This document shows, one piece after another, positions 19,601-27,550 of a stretch of DNA of 64,000 nucleotides. This DNA is from Candidatus Zixiibacteriota bacterium (lineage in GTDB: Bacteria > Zixibacteria > MSB-5A5 > WJJR01 > JAJRUJ01), in assembly GCA_020051695.1 (NCBI GenBank), contig JAGVQM010000040.1, forward strand, positions 1 to 64,000, written 5' to 3'. Below the pieces are notes generated by a model. The model was not told where the DNA came from, searched no databases, and saw only the letters and a list, made by a program, of their open reading frames with translations. A program made the position numbers and the translations under genes. Position 1 is the stretch's first letter; every line of letters begins with the position of its first letter.

Positions 19601-21522
19601 TCCAAAAACTCCAATGCCCCAAGATCAGGTTTGAGATATGCACTGCGCAGGTGCCCTTCCAGGTCGGTTTTAGTGAGAGTGTCGATGGCGTAGATATCGC
19701 CCTTGTTATAAGCCCCGGCGTTACAGATCAGGTGGTAATCACCGGCCGCTGGATCGACGAAACCCGGATCGGCGGAAATCACGCTTTCCCCGATCGTCAG
19801 GCCGGTCGCAGGATAGGCGCCGGCGTCATTATTATGAAAAAGCGAATAACTGACCCTGGCATTATTGCCGGGGTCACTTTGGAGCCCCCAGCCAACCCGG
19901 TTGGAGGCAATGATAGAGTTTTTTATATGGAGATCAGCCAACGGCGCAATGTGGATGCCTGCCCCGGCATTAGCGTTACCGGAAGCATTTTCCGCGATGG
20001 TGTTGTTGATCATGATCGGCGAGGCGTTATCGTCAATGTATACCCCTCCGCCCGCCAAAGCCGTATTGCCCGCGATGATATTATTATAGATAACCGGTGA
20101 ACTGGAAATCAGGTACATTCCGCCGCCCAGCGACGGTGTGGTGAGGGTGTCGAGCTTATTATCGATAATCATGTTGTTTCGGATCACCGGTGCACCACCG
20201 GCAACAACCACGCCGCCGTGCAGGAGTTCCGCACACGAAGGGCACGTCACTGTGAAACCGTCGAGCACGGAATGCAGGACTTCCACCCCCGGAGGGCCGG
20301 CCGGCAACGGTGGAAACGTGACCGGAGTGCCTTTTCCATTCCCGTTAATAATCGTGGCCCCAGCCCCGGACTGGCTGCGCAGTTCGACCGGCCAGATATC
20401 ATAAGCCACGTCTTCGTTGTATTGCCCGGGGTATACGACAATGACGTATCCCGTATCGGAATGGTCCAGCGCATACTGGATGGTCAAATATGGTGCGGTC
20501 CGGGACCCCGCGCCCAGCGTGTCGGCCCCGGTCTTGGCCACGAACAGGGTATCAGGACCGAATTCGGGCGGGCGTTCAAGCACACTGATGGTTACCATCG
20601 CCGAATCGGCGTCCTGACCGTCCGAGGCAATGAACCGGACGGTATAACTGACTGGCGCTGCGCCGGTGGGGGTAAAGGCAAACTGCCCGGAACCATCCCC
20701 ATCGTCTGAGAAGACCGCGGCCGGCGGCAATGGACGGGCCATCAGTACAGGAATCGTCCCGTCCGGATCAGTGGCCGTAACGGCAAATGTCAGGGTCTCT
20801 TCGATACGAACGCTCTGGTCGGCGATCTCGGCGAGTTGGGGAGGACCATTGACATTAATCACAGTGACTTGTGCGGTTATATTCGCAGTTGAATCGCCGT
20901 CGGAGGCATGAAATTGAACCTGGTAAACACTGTCCTGATCGTAGTCTGGCTGGAAGGTAAACGAGCCGGTTCCATCGCTGCTGTCGATAAACACAGCATT
21001 GGGCAAAATCGTCACCATGGACAAGGCCAGCGAATCCCCGTCGGGGTCAGTCGCGCTCACCAGAAAAACCAAAGTATTGCCCTCGTTCACCTGCTTCGGG
21101 CTGATATCCGCAAAAACCGGCGAGCAATTTACATCCACGACGGTAATATCCACTTGTACCGACGCCGTGTCAAAATCGCCCTCGATTCCGGCCGGAGCAA
21201 TGGCGTATAATGTCAGGGTATAATCACCGGCCTGAGTACAATTGGGTGTCCAGTCAATATCGGCTGTCCCCGGCCCGGTGTGAGTCAGGATCAATCCCTC
21301 TGTTCCGAATGAATAACCGAAGGTGATGCTGTCGTCATCAGGATCGGTTGCACTGACGCTGAAACTCAGCAGTTCTGTTTCCTGAACTGCCTGCTCATCG
21401 ATATTGCCCACAAAGGACGGCGGCGCGGCCAGGGCTGCCGGGACCGACCCGAAGCCGGCAACCAGCAGTCCGCCGATGCAGACCAACGTTGCCCGCCCCA
21501 AAATACTGAGACATTTCATCAT
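16681..21522 (-). CDS. Giant secreted multi-domain protein: Ig-like, beta-helix, PKD, dockerin-like, sorting tail
   Basis: About 1613 residues. Order seen: signal peptide (to about 32, Ala-Leu-Ala-Ala); three cadherin/Ig-like domains with Thr-Asp-Pro-Asp (36-318); a right-handed beta-helix with many Asn-Asn-x-Ile turns (325-620); five PKD domains each with Trp-x-Phe-Gly/Ala-Asp and His-Val/Thr-Tyr (about 640-1080); a HYDIN/ASH-like domain (1180-1300); a Big_5-like Ig domain (1305-1405); two calcium-loop segments, Asp-Thr-Asp-Asp-Asp-Gly-Ala-Ala-Asp and Asp-Ala-Asp-Gly-Asp-Gly-Val-Ile-Asp (1415-1490), dockerin-like; and the C-terminal Tyr-Pro-Asn-Pro-Phe-Asn tail ending Lys-Met-Val-Leu-Ala-Lys. 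Likely a surface adhesin or polysaccharide-binding protein exported by a type IX-like route. No catalytic residues recognised. Start: ATG 21522 (another ATG follows at once). Confidence 0.85.
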   Translation of the reverse strand: MMKCLSILGRATLVCIGGLLVAGFGSVPAALAAPPSFVGNIDEQAVQETELLSFSVSATDPDDDSITFGYSFGTEGLILTHTGPGTADIDWTPNCTQAGDYTLTLYAIAPAGIEGDFDTASVQVDITVVDVNCSPVFADISPKQVNEGNTLVFLVSATDPDGDSLALSMVTILPNAVFIDSSDGTGSFTFQPDYDQDSVYQVQFHASDGDSTANITAQVTVINVNGPPQLAEIADQSVRIEETLTFAVTATDPDGTIPVLMARPLPPAAVFSDDGDGSGQFAFTPTGAAPVSYTVRFIASDGQDADSAMVTISVLERPPEFGPDTLFVAKTGADTLGAGSRTAPYLTIQYALDHSDTGYVIVVYPGQYNEDVAYDIWPVELRSQSGAGATIINGNGKGTPVTFPPLPAGPPGVEVLHSVLDGFTVTCPSCAELLHGGVVVAGGAPVIRNNMIIDNKLDTLTTPSLGGGMYLISSSPVIYNNIIAGNTALAGGGVYIDDNASPIMINNTIAENASGNANAGAGIHIAPLADLHIKNSIIASNRVGWGLQSDPGNNARVSYSLFHNNDAGAYPATGLTIGESVISADPGFVDPAAGDYHLICNAGAYNKGDIYAIDTLTKTDLEGHLRSAYLKPDLGALEFLDYDKHADFSASVTAGCDFLTVQFTNISTCIDELWQWDFGDGTTSAAKNPSHTYVSPGVYDVTLIARGDLDSDTLIRAGYIQVYDELTADFTTDSLFGCVPYTVPFAAEIDGLAEEYTWDFGDGNVSNQPSPIHVYTAAGKYAVTLTVSSPCDTITVIKEDFIWTQAKPAVAITSSHDPDSTIEGSVCNPLTVRFYTVSDDSISSYLWDFADNTTSIARDPVHVYQTAGTYSVRLIATGICGSTTVIRQAYITVHARPTITPTANKTTGCVPLTVTFNAAATGPVTSYLWLFGDGTSASGPSVSHTYSSIDTFYVKLIAVHECGTDTIPLAAPIVGQDRPIVAFTCPSGDAYVGDSVYFTDQSENLPSYWTWNFGDGELSHLAHPAHVYQSPGIYTVSLTAGNSCGVGTQVEKQACVIVGSYEFTVGNPSVAGDTTFYSLDLDTVLTAYPNTIYLRAQVQPTPERGKLTTVFSGSSGVPPFTSRVAVIPSHDLASELYTITISAIDSVFKYQINKTIVFNHQGQTFLSLRPDTLNFDSAVVNKTVYLPVEIINTSPTEMLTALSVTAAGDGFSAPTIIDVPVLPDSSISFSVGFRPRRRAEYAGVLNIVTDDPAVRDTMIVLLGRGIPEQAAPTVTRTYPSPGDNDILISDSVVLEFSEPVKVDNTDTTMVISSRRLGWRLEGAWTATNSLLTFYGAELWPPLDTLDVRLVADRVYDSVYNTVDGDGDGAEERSPADDFVFHFVTGPGVFPGDTDDDGAADERDVLPIGRYWLQTGPPRPADYVDFSRQPAYAWADVAATYADADGDGVIDSLDVCPILEFWTDAQQAKPASQQRLLQELAALDAGILRAIYSAIDYCPATAAGAALKTILAGWLEQGSGTPQDFALAQNYPNPFNARTVITFTLPVASSAELVIFNVRGEKVAVIASGHLSAGRHVVVWDGRSTDGVCAGSGLYFCRLAAGNFRQTRKMVLAK

Positions 21523-21561
21523 TAACAACCTGTAACCGAGCGACTTATTTCCGTAATGTTC

Positions 21562-22380
21562 CTAGTTTGCTCCCGGTGTATTACCGACGACTATCACACC
21601 CGTTTCCAGCACGATCTTAGCCGCCTCCGGGATTGGTTCGCCGTCTTGGTCGGTGAGCTTCAGGCGTGTTGGGTCGAACTCCAGGGTGGACTCACCACCG
21701 GCAACTGTGTTGAACACGATGGCGGCCAGTCGGCCGGATTCGCCGACAAGACCCGTGGCCGTGGGCAACCGGGATATCCCGACCGCCACATACCCCTCTT
21801 GTACATTCGGGGTAAACAGAATGCTCTCGCCCAGCAAAGCTCCCGGCGAAACCGACTTGATCGACAGCACGTTGTCGTCGAAGTACAAACGAAACGCCGC
21901 ACCATATAACTGACTGATATTATATACATCGATGCCGACAGTAACTTCCGACGCCACCACAACACTCTGATACATCGGTGAAGGCCGCAGCATCGAAACC
22001 ACCGGTTCCATCAGGATAGTCACCACTGTCGAGCCGCCGATGACGACATCCAGCGTGTCATACCCTTCATAGAGAACTGTGTCTTGCGCGGACAGCGCCT
22101 GCAGGTGAAATTCGACGTTATTGCCCGGCGTGAGGACCAGCGTATCGCGGATGGTACCACCGGCGATCGACGGCAGTTCCTCGCGGGTCTCCCCCGTTCC
22201 CGGATAATAGATGTGCAACCGGACCGCGCTGATCAAGGTAGTCAATAGCGAGGGTTTGAAGGTGATGCGCAGGTCAACCGGCGCCTGCGGTTGATATTGC
22301 GTAGGAGTATTCGAACACGAACACAGACCCAGCAATACAAAACAATAAAGTATTCTGTAGACGCTTAATCTGATCTTCAT
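21562..22380 (-). CDS. Lipoprotein with a cohesin-like domain
   Basis: 272 residues from the ATG at 22380; signal peptide with lipobox Leu-Gly-Leu-Cys-Ser-Cys. After a beta-rich N-half (about 30-130) the C-half (about 135-260) reads as a cohesin: Val-Thr-Val-Gly-Ile-Asp-Val-Tyr-Asn-Ile, Leu-Tyr-Gly-Ala-Ala-Phe-Arg-Leu-Tyr-Phe-Asp-Asp-Asn-Val-Leu, Gly-Arg-Leu-Ala-Ala-Ile-Val-Phe. Cohesins bind dockerin repeats. It is the immediate upstream partner of the giant protein that carries dockerin-like loops (gap 39 nt), probably one operon, which makes a lipid-anchored dock for that protein an attractive inference. Confidence 0.8.
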   Translation of the reverse strand: MKIRLSVYRILYCFVLLGLCSCSNTPTQYQPQAPVDLRITFKPSLLTTLISAVRLHIYYPGTGETREELPSIAGGTIRDTLVLTPGNNVEFHLQALSAQDTVLYEGYDTLDVVIGGSTVVTILMEPVVSMLRPSPMYQSVVVASEVTVGIDVYNISQLYGAAFRLYFDDNVLSIKSVSPGALLGESILFTPNVQEGYVAVGISRLPTATGLVGESGRLAAIVFNTVAGGESTLEFDPTRLKLTDQDGEPIPEAAKIVLETGVIVVGNTPGAN

Positions 22381-22507
22381 CCGTTGCCTACTCCCGTTGT
22401 CCGCGAAAAAGCCGGGAATACGCACACTTGTCAAGGGCAAAAAATCAATCCGCCCAAGAGTTTACCGGCTAGCGGTTTCCGATTTAATGTCGGCGGCGTG
22501 TACGCCG

Positions 22508-23092
22508 TCATTTTTGCGCGGCAGCCCAATTAGATAATTCCGGGCCGCCCAATTGATGCCGGGCGCACCATTCGGCCAATTGCCGGGCAGCGGCCGACCG
22601 TCCGGCAGCGGTCAGATGAATGACCTGAGTGTCCGGCCGGTCAATTAATCGGCGCACGATTGGCAGCGGAGCGGTCGGGATGGTCGCCAGCAGCAGACGA
22701 TTACCGGCGATCAGCCGGTCCAGAAAAGCGACGAACCGCGGGGAAAGCAATTCCATCTTGCCGATTTCATCAATGATAAAAAGGCTGGCCCCGGAAGCGG
22801 CGGATAATGAGGCCACAATTTCACGTTCGAAGGCGGCAAGATCCACTCCATATGCACCGATACGGCGTCCTGAATGAATCCGCCGATGCGCCAAGACACA
22901 CGAACAGCCATCGAAACAACGCCCCGTGAAGCCCTGCCGCTTCCCTTGTTCCCGGATTTCCTCCGTGAGGAATCCGGCATATGAAAAGTTGCTGAGTTTT
23001 CCGGCCAAGCCATGGAGCAGTGTGGTTTTGCCGCAACCCGGAGGGCCGCATAACAGGCAAATCCGGGGGGGCGTGTCCATGACATCGGCCAT
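22508..23092 (-). CDS. THEP1-type nucleoside-triphosphatase
   Basis: 194 residues. Walker A Gly-Pro-Pro-Gly-Cys-Gly-Lys-Thr-Thr, Walker B Leu-Phe-Ile-Ile-Asp-Glu-Ile-Gly-Lys-Met-Glu-Leu, and the family's Gly-Phe-Leu-Thr-Glu-Glu-Ile-Arg after the P-loop. NTPase_1/THEP1 proteins hydrolyse NTPs; their cellular role is unclear. It is transcribed away from the kinase gene at 23238 (divergent), so the two promoters share a 145-nt region (23093-23237). Confidence 0.9.
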   Translation of the reverse strand: MADVMDTPPRICLLCGPPGCGKTTLLHGLAGKLSNFSYAGFLTEEIREQGKRQGFTGRCFDGCSCVLAHRRIHSGRRIGAYGVDLAAFEREIVASLSAASGASLFIIDEIGKMELLSPRFVAFLDRLIAGNRLLLATIPTAPLPIVRRLIDRPDTQVIHLTAAGRSAAARQLAEWCARHQLGGPELSNWAAAQK

Positions 23093-23188
23093 CTGTACCG
23101 CACTGGGCCGGGACGATTACCCGAGCCGGCTGTATAAAAAAGAACGATGTGGGGCGGTTTTAAAGACCAATTCCCCACGACCAATATA

Positions 23189-23217
23189 TTGACAGCAGCG
23201 GGAGATGTCACTACGTT
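23189..23217 (+). promoter_or_regulatory. Possible promoter of the kinase cluster
   Basis: TTGACA (23189-23194), 17-nt spacer, TACGTT (23212-23217). The -10 is poor. The leader would be only about 15 nt before the GGGAGA ribosome-binding site. Confidence 0.4.
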
Positions 23218-23237
23218 TCCTGCCGGGAGATCGAACG

Positions 23238-24935
23238 ATGATTGGCAAAAAATTCGATATTTATACGATCACTGAAAAACGGGGTGAAGGCGGGATGGGC
23301 ATCTTCTATAAAGCCCGGGACGAACGCCTGGACCGCAATGTCGGGCTGAAGACCCTGCATCCCGAGCTGGTCTCGGACCCCGATTTTCGGGAAAAACTCG
23401 AGCGGGAGGCCAAATCACTGGCCCGGCTGAACCACAATAATATCGTCACAATTTACCAATATCTCATTTCCGAGGGCCACCATTTCATTGTCATGGAATA
23501 TGTTGAGGGGCGGACGGTCGGCGAGACCATCGCCGACTGGGGGGCATATTCGTTTGCCGATGCGGCCAAAATCGTCCTGCAGATCCTGGATGCCATCGGC
23601 TACGCACATAAAAACCATGTCATCCACCGTGACATCAAACCATCGAATATTCTGATCAACACCGAAGGGACGGTCAAGGTTACCGATTTCGGGATCGCCA
23701 AGCTGGTGGATTCGGCCCACAAAACCCGCACCGGCCAGGGCGCGGGGTCGTTATATTACATGTCACCGGAGCAAATCCAACACGGGGACATCGACGGCCG
23801 GTCAGATATTTATTCGTTGGGTGTTACATTTTTCGAGATGGTCACCGGGCTGGTGCCGTTTACCGCCGAATCCGAATTCGGGATCATGAAGCAACACCTC
23901 GAGGAACCGCCCCCGCCGCCAACAAGGTTTAACTCTGATCTCACCAGAGTGCAGGAAGAAATCATTCTGCACGCGATGGCCAAGCCCCCGGCAGAGCGGT
24001 TTGCCACGGCAGGCGATTTTGCCGCGGCCATTCGTGATGCTTTATCATTTGAAGACAGTGCAACTCGGCGGCCCGTCCCGCCCAAAAAGCAGGTCGGCAG
24101 GGAAATTTCGCGACCCGACGAAACCACTCTGCCGATCACGACCGAAAAACGAAAAGACCAACAGCCACCGCAGCAAAAAGAGCCAAAGGTGAAGAGCTCA
24201 TTTGTGGCGCGCTGGGTCTTGTATCCGTTGCTGCTCATCGCGGCCGTGGCTGTGGGGTATATGATCTTCGCGCCCCAGCCGGAGCCGGAATTGCCGCCGC
24301 TAATCCTGGAACACAACCGGGATACAGCCACCGACAGCTCGTTTGCGGTACGCGACGACACGACGATCATCCCGAAAAAAGATACGCAATTGGTCATTCG
24401 CGAAGAGCCGGTCAAACCCGTGGAAGACAAACCGGTTGTCGTCCCGGACCGCAAGCCGAAACCGGTCCCGGCGGCGGCGAAGTTGACCATTAATGCCACC
24501 CCGTTTTCGTTGCGGGAAGTTGTTGAGGGAATCTGGATCGACGGGAAACAGGTGGCATCTGTGGCGCCGTTCTCCGCGGCAGACCTACCCCCCGGCCTGC
24601 ATTGGGTCAGGATTGAGGCCGGGGATTATGGGTCCTGGACTGATACCGTGACCTGGAACGGCATCGATTGTGAACTCGACTTTTTCATTAATTCCAACAG
24701 CGACGGGCGAGCGAGCATTTCGGCGATTTTTCCCGACGGCGACAATTTCGCTGATATCTATATTGACGACAGCGATTATGGATTCGGCACCCCCCATGAA
24801 GCGCGGACATTGAGCGAGGGACCACACAAAATCGAAGTGCACAGGGAGGGGTATCAGGCAGTCGGCGGGCCCCGCATCGTGCGCATCGAACGCGCGAAAC
24901 GGGCGACGGTGACATTCGAAATGCGCCGCAGGTAA
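23238..24935 (+). CDS. Transmembrane Ser/Thr protein kinase with PEGA-like extracytoplasmic domain
   Basis: 565 residues from ATG 23238 (GGGAGA upstream). Hanks-type kinase domain at 1-275: glycine loop Gly-Glu-Gly-Gly-Met-Gly, catalytic Lys38, His-Arg-Asp-Ile-Lys-Pro-Ser-Asn, Asp-Phe-Gly-Ile-Ala, and Met-Ser-Pro-Glu-Gln. A low-complexity linker leads to one membrane segment (about 325-345), then two PEGA-like beta domains (about 415-485 and 490-565) instead of PASTA repeats. PknB-like kinases phosphorylate cytoplasmic targets on cell-wall or envelope cues. Followed by a lipoprotein, barrel and exported protein on the same strand, so an envelope-stress or secretion-control role is a reasonable inference. 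No partner phosphatase was seen. Confidence 0.9.
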   Translation: MIGKKFDIYTITEKRGEGGMGIFYKARDERLDRNVGLKTLHPELVSDPDFREKLEREAKSLARLNHNNIVTIYQYLISEGHHFIVMEYVEGRTVGETIADWGAYSFADAAKIVLQILDAIGYAHKNHVIHRDIKPSNILINTEGTVKVTDFGIAKLVDSAHKTRTGQGAGSLYYMSPEQIQHGDIDGRSDIYSLGVTFFEMVTGLVPFTAESEFGIMKQHLEEPPPPPTRFNSDLTRVQEEIILHAMAKPPAERFATAGDFAAAIRDALSFEDSATRRPVPPKKQVGREISRPDETTLPITTEKRKDQQPPQQKEPKVKSSFVARWVLYPLLLIAAVAVGYMIFAPQPEPELPPLILEHNRDTATDSSFAVRDDTTIIPKKDTQLVIREEPVKPVEDKPVVVPDRKPKPVPAAAKLTINATPFSLREVVEGIWIDGKQVASVAPFSAADLPPGLHWVRIEAGDYGSWTDTVTWNGIDCELDFFINSNSDGRASISAIFPDGDNFADIYIDDSDYGFGTPHEARTLSEGPHKIEVHREGYQAVGGPRIVRIERAKRATVTFEMRRR

Positions 24936-25033
24936 ATTTACAAGCCCATGCTAAATTGCTGCGGAGCAAATTGATGTTGACACCCGGGGGGCGGCACAAC
25001 TAACTAGTGCCCTGTGGAAGGGAGTCGGGTGCA

Positions 25034-26362
25034 GTGGAGTTGTTGACGGTACGGCTGTTGATTGTTCTATTGTCGGCTGTCGTTGTGGGCGGCTGCGCGT
25101 CAAACAGTGATGGACATCGCGGCCTCCAGCGCCTGATTGCGCGCGGGCAATACCGGCAGGCCGAGCAGGCGCTGTTGCTGCAGACGGCGGACCATCCGCA
25201 TGATGCGGTCATCCGCCGCATGCTGGGGATTAGCTACTATCATTTGCAGGATTATAATTCGGCGGCAAACTGGCTAAACCGGTCGCTGGAGTTGGACCCG
25301 CACGATGCGGTCACTCGTTTTTACGCGGGGATGCTGGCCGAACGCACCGGAGATTTGGAAACCGCCGTCCACCATTATGAGAATTTCCTGCATGAAAAAC
25401 CAACCGGCGAGCTGGCCAGACAAACGCGGCGCCGCATAGTGGAATTGCGGCTGGAAAGTGCCGGCCAATTCAGCCGCCAGGCCCTGGCCGAGGAAAAAGA
25501 CATCTCGCCGGGTGCCATCTCGGATTCGACGGTGACGGTAGTCTATTTCAGCGACCGGTTTCTTTCAGAAGCCCTGCGGCCGCTGACTACGGGCCTGGCG
25601 GAGTTGCTGGCCGCCGATTTGGCGCGGGTCGGTACGCTCCGTGTTGTGGGGCGGGGCAGATTAAACGCACTACTCAGCGAACTGCAGATATTGCATGCGG
25701 CGGCATTTGACACCTCTTCGGCGCCACGGCTGGGAAAACTTTTGGGCGCCGCCAACGTTCTGGGCGGGACTATTGCCGAACTGCCCGGCGAAAAATTGCG
25801 CATCGATCCTGGACTGGTAAACACCAAAAGCGGCGAGGTCGCCCTGCCCAGGGAGGCGGTCGGCAATCTTGATGAAATCATTCATCTGGAAAAACAGGTG
25901 GCGCTGGCCGCAATCGATGGGCTGGGGATCAAGCTGACCAAAACCGAGCGGGATTCGATTGTTGCGGTACCCACAGAGTCGTTTGTTGCCTTTTTGATGT
26001 TTTCCCGCGGGCTCGAATGGTTTGACCAGGCGGAATACCGCAAAGCAGCGCAGGAATTCAACCGGGCGGTGGAAGCCGATCCGGGTTTCACCGAGGCCCT
26101 GGAGATGGCGCTGTCGGCCGAGGCCATGATCCACGCGCCGTCGTTCGGCACCATCGACTATTTCGAGAATAACGCAATATTCGACCCGTTTATCCGCGGG
26201 CGCTCCGGTGAAATCGAAAAGGCGTTGGCCGGCACCAGCCATCGCCTGGGTTTCATGCCCGAAACGGGCGGTGGATACGATGAGCCGTATGTCGGACCCT
26301 ACGGCAAACGGCCGATTACCGCCACAGTGATCGTTCAGGGACAATTTGATAATGAACCATAA
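25034..26362 (+). CDS. TPR lipoprotein with CsgG/FlgO-like domain
   Basis: About 442 residues; start taken as GTG 25034 (GGGAG 9 nt upstream). Lipobox Val-Val-Gly-Gly-Cys, then two TPR motifs (about 30-130), then a CsgG/FlgO-like alpha/beta part (about 155-320) with Val-Val-Gly-Arg-Gly-Arg-Leu-Asn-Ala-Leu-Leu-Ser-Glu-Leu and Ala-Asn-Val-Leu-Gly-Gly-Thr-Ile, then a third TPR (about 325-370). In other systems such proteins sit at the periplasmic face of the outer membrane and sense or gate export. The tail is low in structure. It overlaps the next gene by 11 nt, so they are coupled. Confidence 0.8.
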   Translation: MELLTVRLLIVLLSAVVVGGCASNSDGHRGLQRLIARGQYRQAEQALLLQTADHPHDAVIRRMLGISYYHLQDYNSAANWLNRSLELDPHDAVTRFYAGMLAERTGDLETAVHHYENFLHEKPTGELARQTRRRIVELRLESAGQFSRQALAEEKDISPGAISDSTVTVVYFSDRFLSEALRPLTTGLAELLAADLARVGTLRVVGRGRLNALLSELQILHAAAFDTSSAPRLGKLLGAANVLGGTIAELPGEKLRIDPGLVNTKSGEVALPREAVGNLDEIIHLEKQVALAAIDGLGIKLTKTERDSIVAVPTESFVAFLMFSRGLEWFDQAEYRKAAQEFNRAVEADPGFTEALEMALSAEAMIHAPSFGTIDYFENNAIFDPFIRGRSGEIEKALAGTSHRLGFMPETGGGYDEPYVGPYGKRPITATVIVQGQFDNEP

Positions 26363-27536
26363 GTACCGCCAAGCTCCTTTCAGCAATATCCGGCTGCACA
26401 TTGCGCTGGTCCTGCTATGCTGGTGCTGGGGGACCGGGAGCGGCGCAGCACAGGTGGTCTATAACGATCCCGCGCGAATTAATCAATCGTTTGTGTACCT
26501 CCACTGGAACCTGGCCGGCGATACCACCGAGGTCTCGATTTCCCAGTGGGCGTTCCCGGTATCGGGTATGGTCCCGCTGGGGGATGACACGGAGCTGCGG
26601 TACTATACTGCACTCTCGGGAGCGGATGCCTCCTCTGATTTATTTAATCGGGACTTGTCGGGTATGACCGATACGCGTGTCCATGTTGCGCGCACGCTGC
26701 TCGAGGACCAGGTATTGGTTGCCGCGGGCATTAACCTGCCCACCGGACATGCAAAACTGGGCGGCGACCAATTGGAATTGTTGCGCGTGTTATCAGCGGA
26801 GAAATACAATTTCCCGGTGAAGACCTACGGCGAGGGGCTGGGCTTGTACAGTGAAATACTCGGGGCGACCGAGACCGGCAAGTGGATCGTCGGCGGCGGC
26901 GCGGGTTTCTATTACAGCGGCTCGTACCAACCGGCAGATGACGACGTCTCTTATCAGAGCGGGCCCCGTTTGTACCTGACGGGCTCCGCAGAGATCAACA
27001 CCGGTGAAAACAATATCGATCGCGTGAAATTCGGCGCGGTGTTGGTGCTGGCTTTGGCCGATCAGGCAGGCAACCGCGATGTCTTCCGGGACGGTATTCT
27101 GTTTGACCTTTCTGCAACCGGGACTCGGCGGTTGGGCCAATGGACAACTCAGGCACAGGCCCGGCTCATTATGCGCGGCAAGGACCAGCGCCTTGCGCAA
27201 GGCGGCAATCTTGCCGCTGAAAGTTATGTTTCCACCGGCAGTGAATTCCGCTTTGCCGCCGAAGCACATCACCATTTATCGGGACGGTGGTACGGAAACC
27301 TCGATTTTTCCGCCAAGGTGGTGACCGCCAATGGCTATCCTCAGGATGATCTGCTCCATGACGGCGGGGCCACGCTGATCGGGTTCGGCGGCGGAATCAA
27401 CGCCCGGTTATCGGCGGCGGCCAGCGCTGCTTTCGGCTTACGCAAATGGTTCGGCAATGCAGCGGAAAGCGGCCTGACTGAAGTTCTCGATTTGCAGGGG
27501 TGGGAAATTTCGCAGCATATCACGGTTCTTTTCTGA
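26352..27536 (+). CDS. Exported outer-membrane barrel-like protein
   Basis: 394 residues from ATG 26352; signal peptide ends Gly-Ala-Ala-Gln. The mature part alternates short beta strands and ends Ser-Gln-His-Ile-Thr-Val-Leu-Phe, the aromatic-terminal pattern that BAM machinery recognises. Some features (Leu-Pro-Thr-Gly-His-Ala-Lys-Leu-Gly, transporter-like Gly-Gly-Gly-Ala-Gly-Phe-Tyr) resemble porin-like transporters (phenol/alkane MetA type), but the family is not certain. It lies in the kinase cluster between the CsgG-like lipoprotein and an exported protein. Confidence 0.7.
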   Translation: MNHKYRQAPFSNIRLHIALVLLCWCWGTGSGAAQVVYNDPARINQSFVYLHWNLAGDTTEVSISQWAFPVSGMVPLGDDTELRYYTALSGADASSDLFNRDLSGMTDTRVHVARTLLEDQVLVAAGINLPTGHAKLGGDQLELLRVLSAEKYNFPVKTYGEGLGLYSEILGATETGKWIVGGGAGFYYSGSYQPADDDVSYQSGPRLYLTGSAEINTGENNIDRVKFGAVLVLALADQAGNRDVFRDGILFDLSATGTRRLGQWTTQAQARLIMRGKDQRLAQGGNLAAESYVSTGSEFRFAAEAHHHLSGRWYGNLDFSAKVVTANGYPQDDLLHDGGATLIGFGGGINARLSAAASAAFGLRKWFGNAAESGLTEVLDLQGWEISQHITVLF

Positions 27537-27550
27537 TCCATCGCAAACTC

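Noticed and set aside
27187-27200. Third TTGCGCAA site
   Set aside because: Lies inside the outer-membrane barrel coding sequence and lacks the other parts of the shared leader element; an 8-base palindrome is expected by chance.
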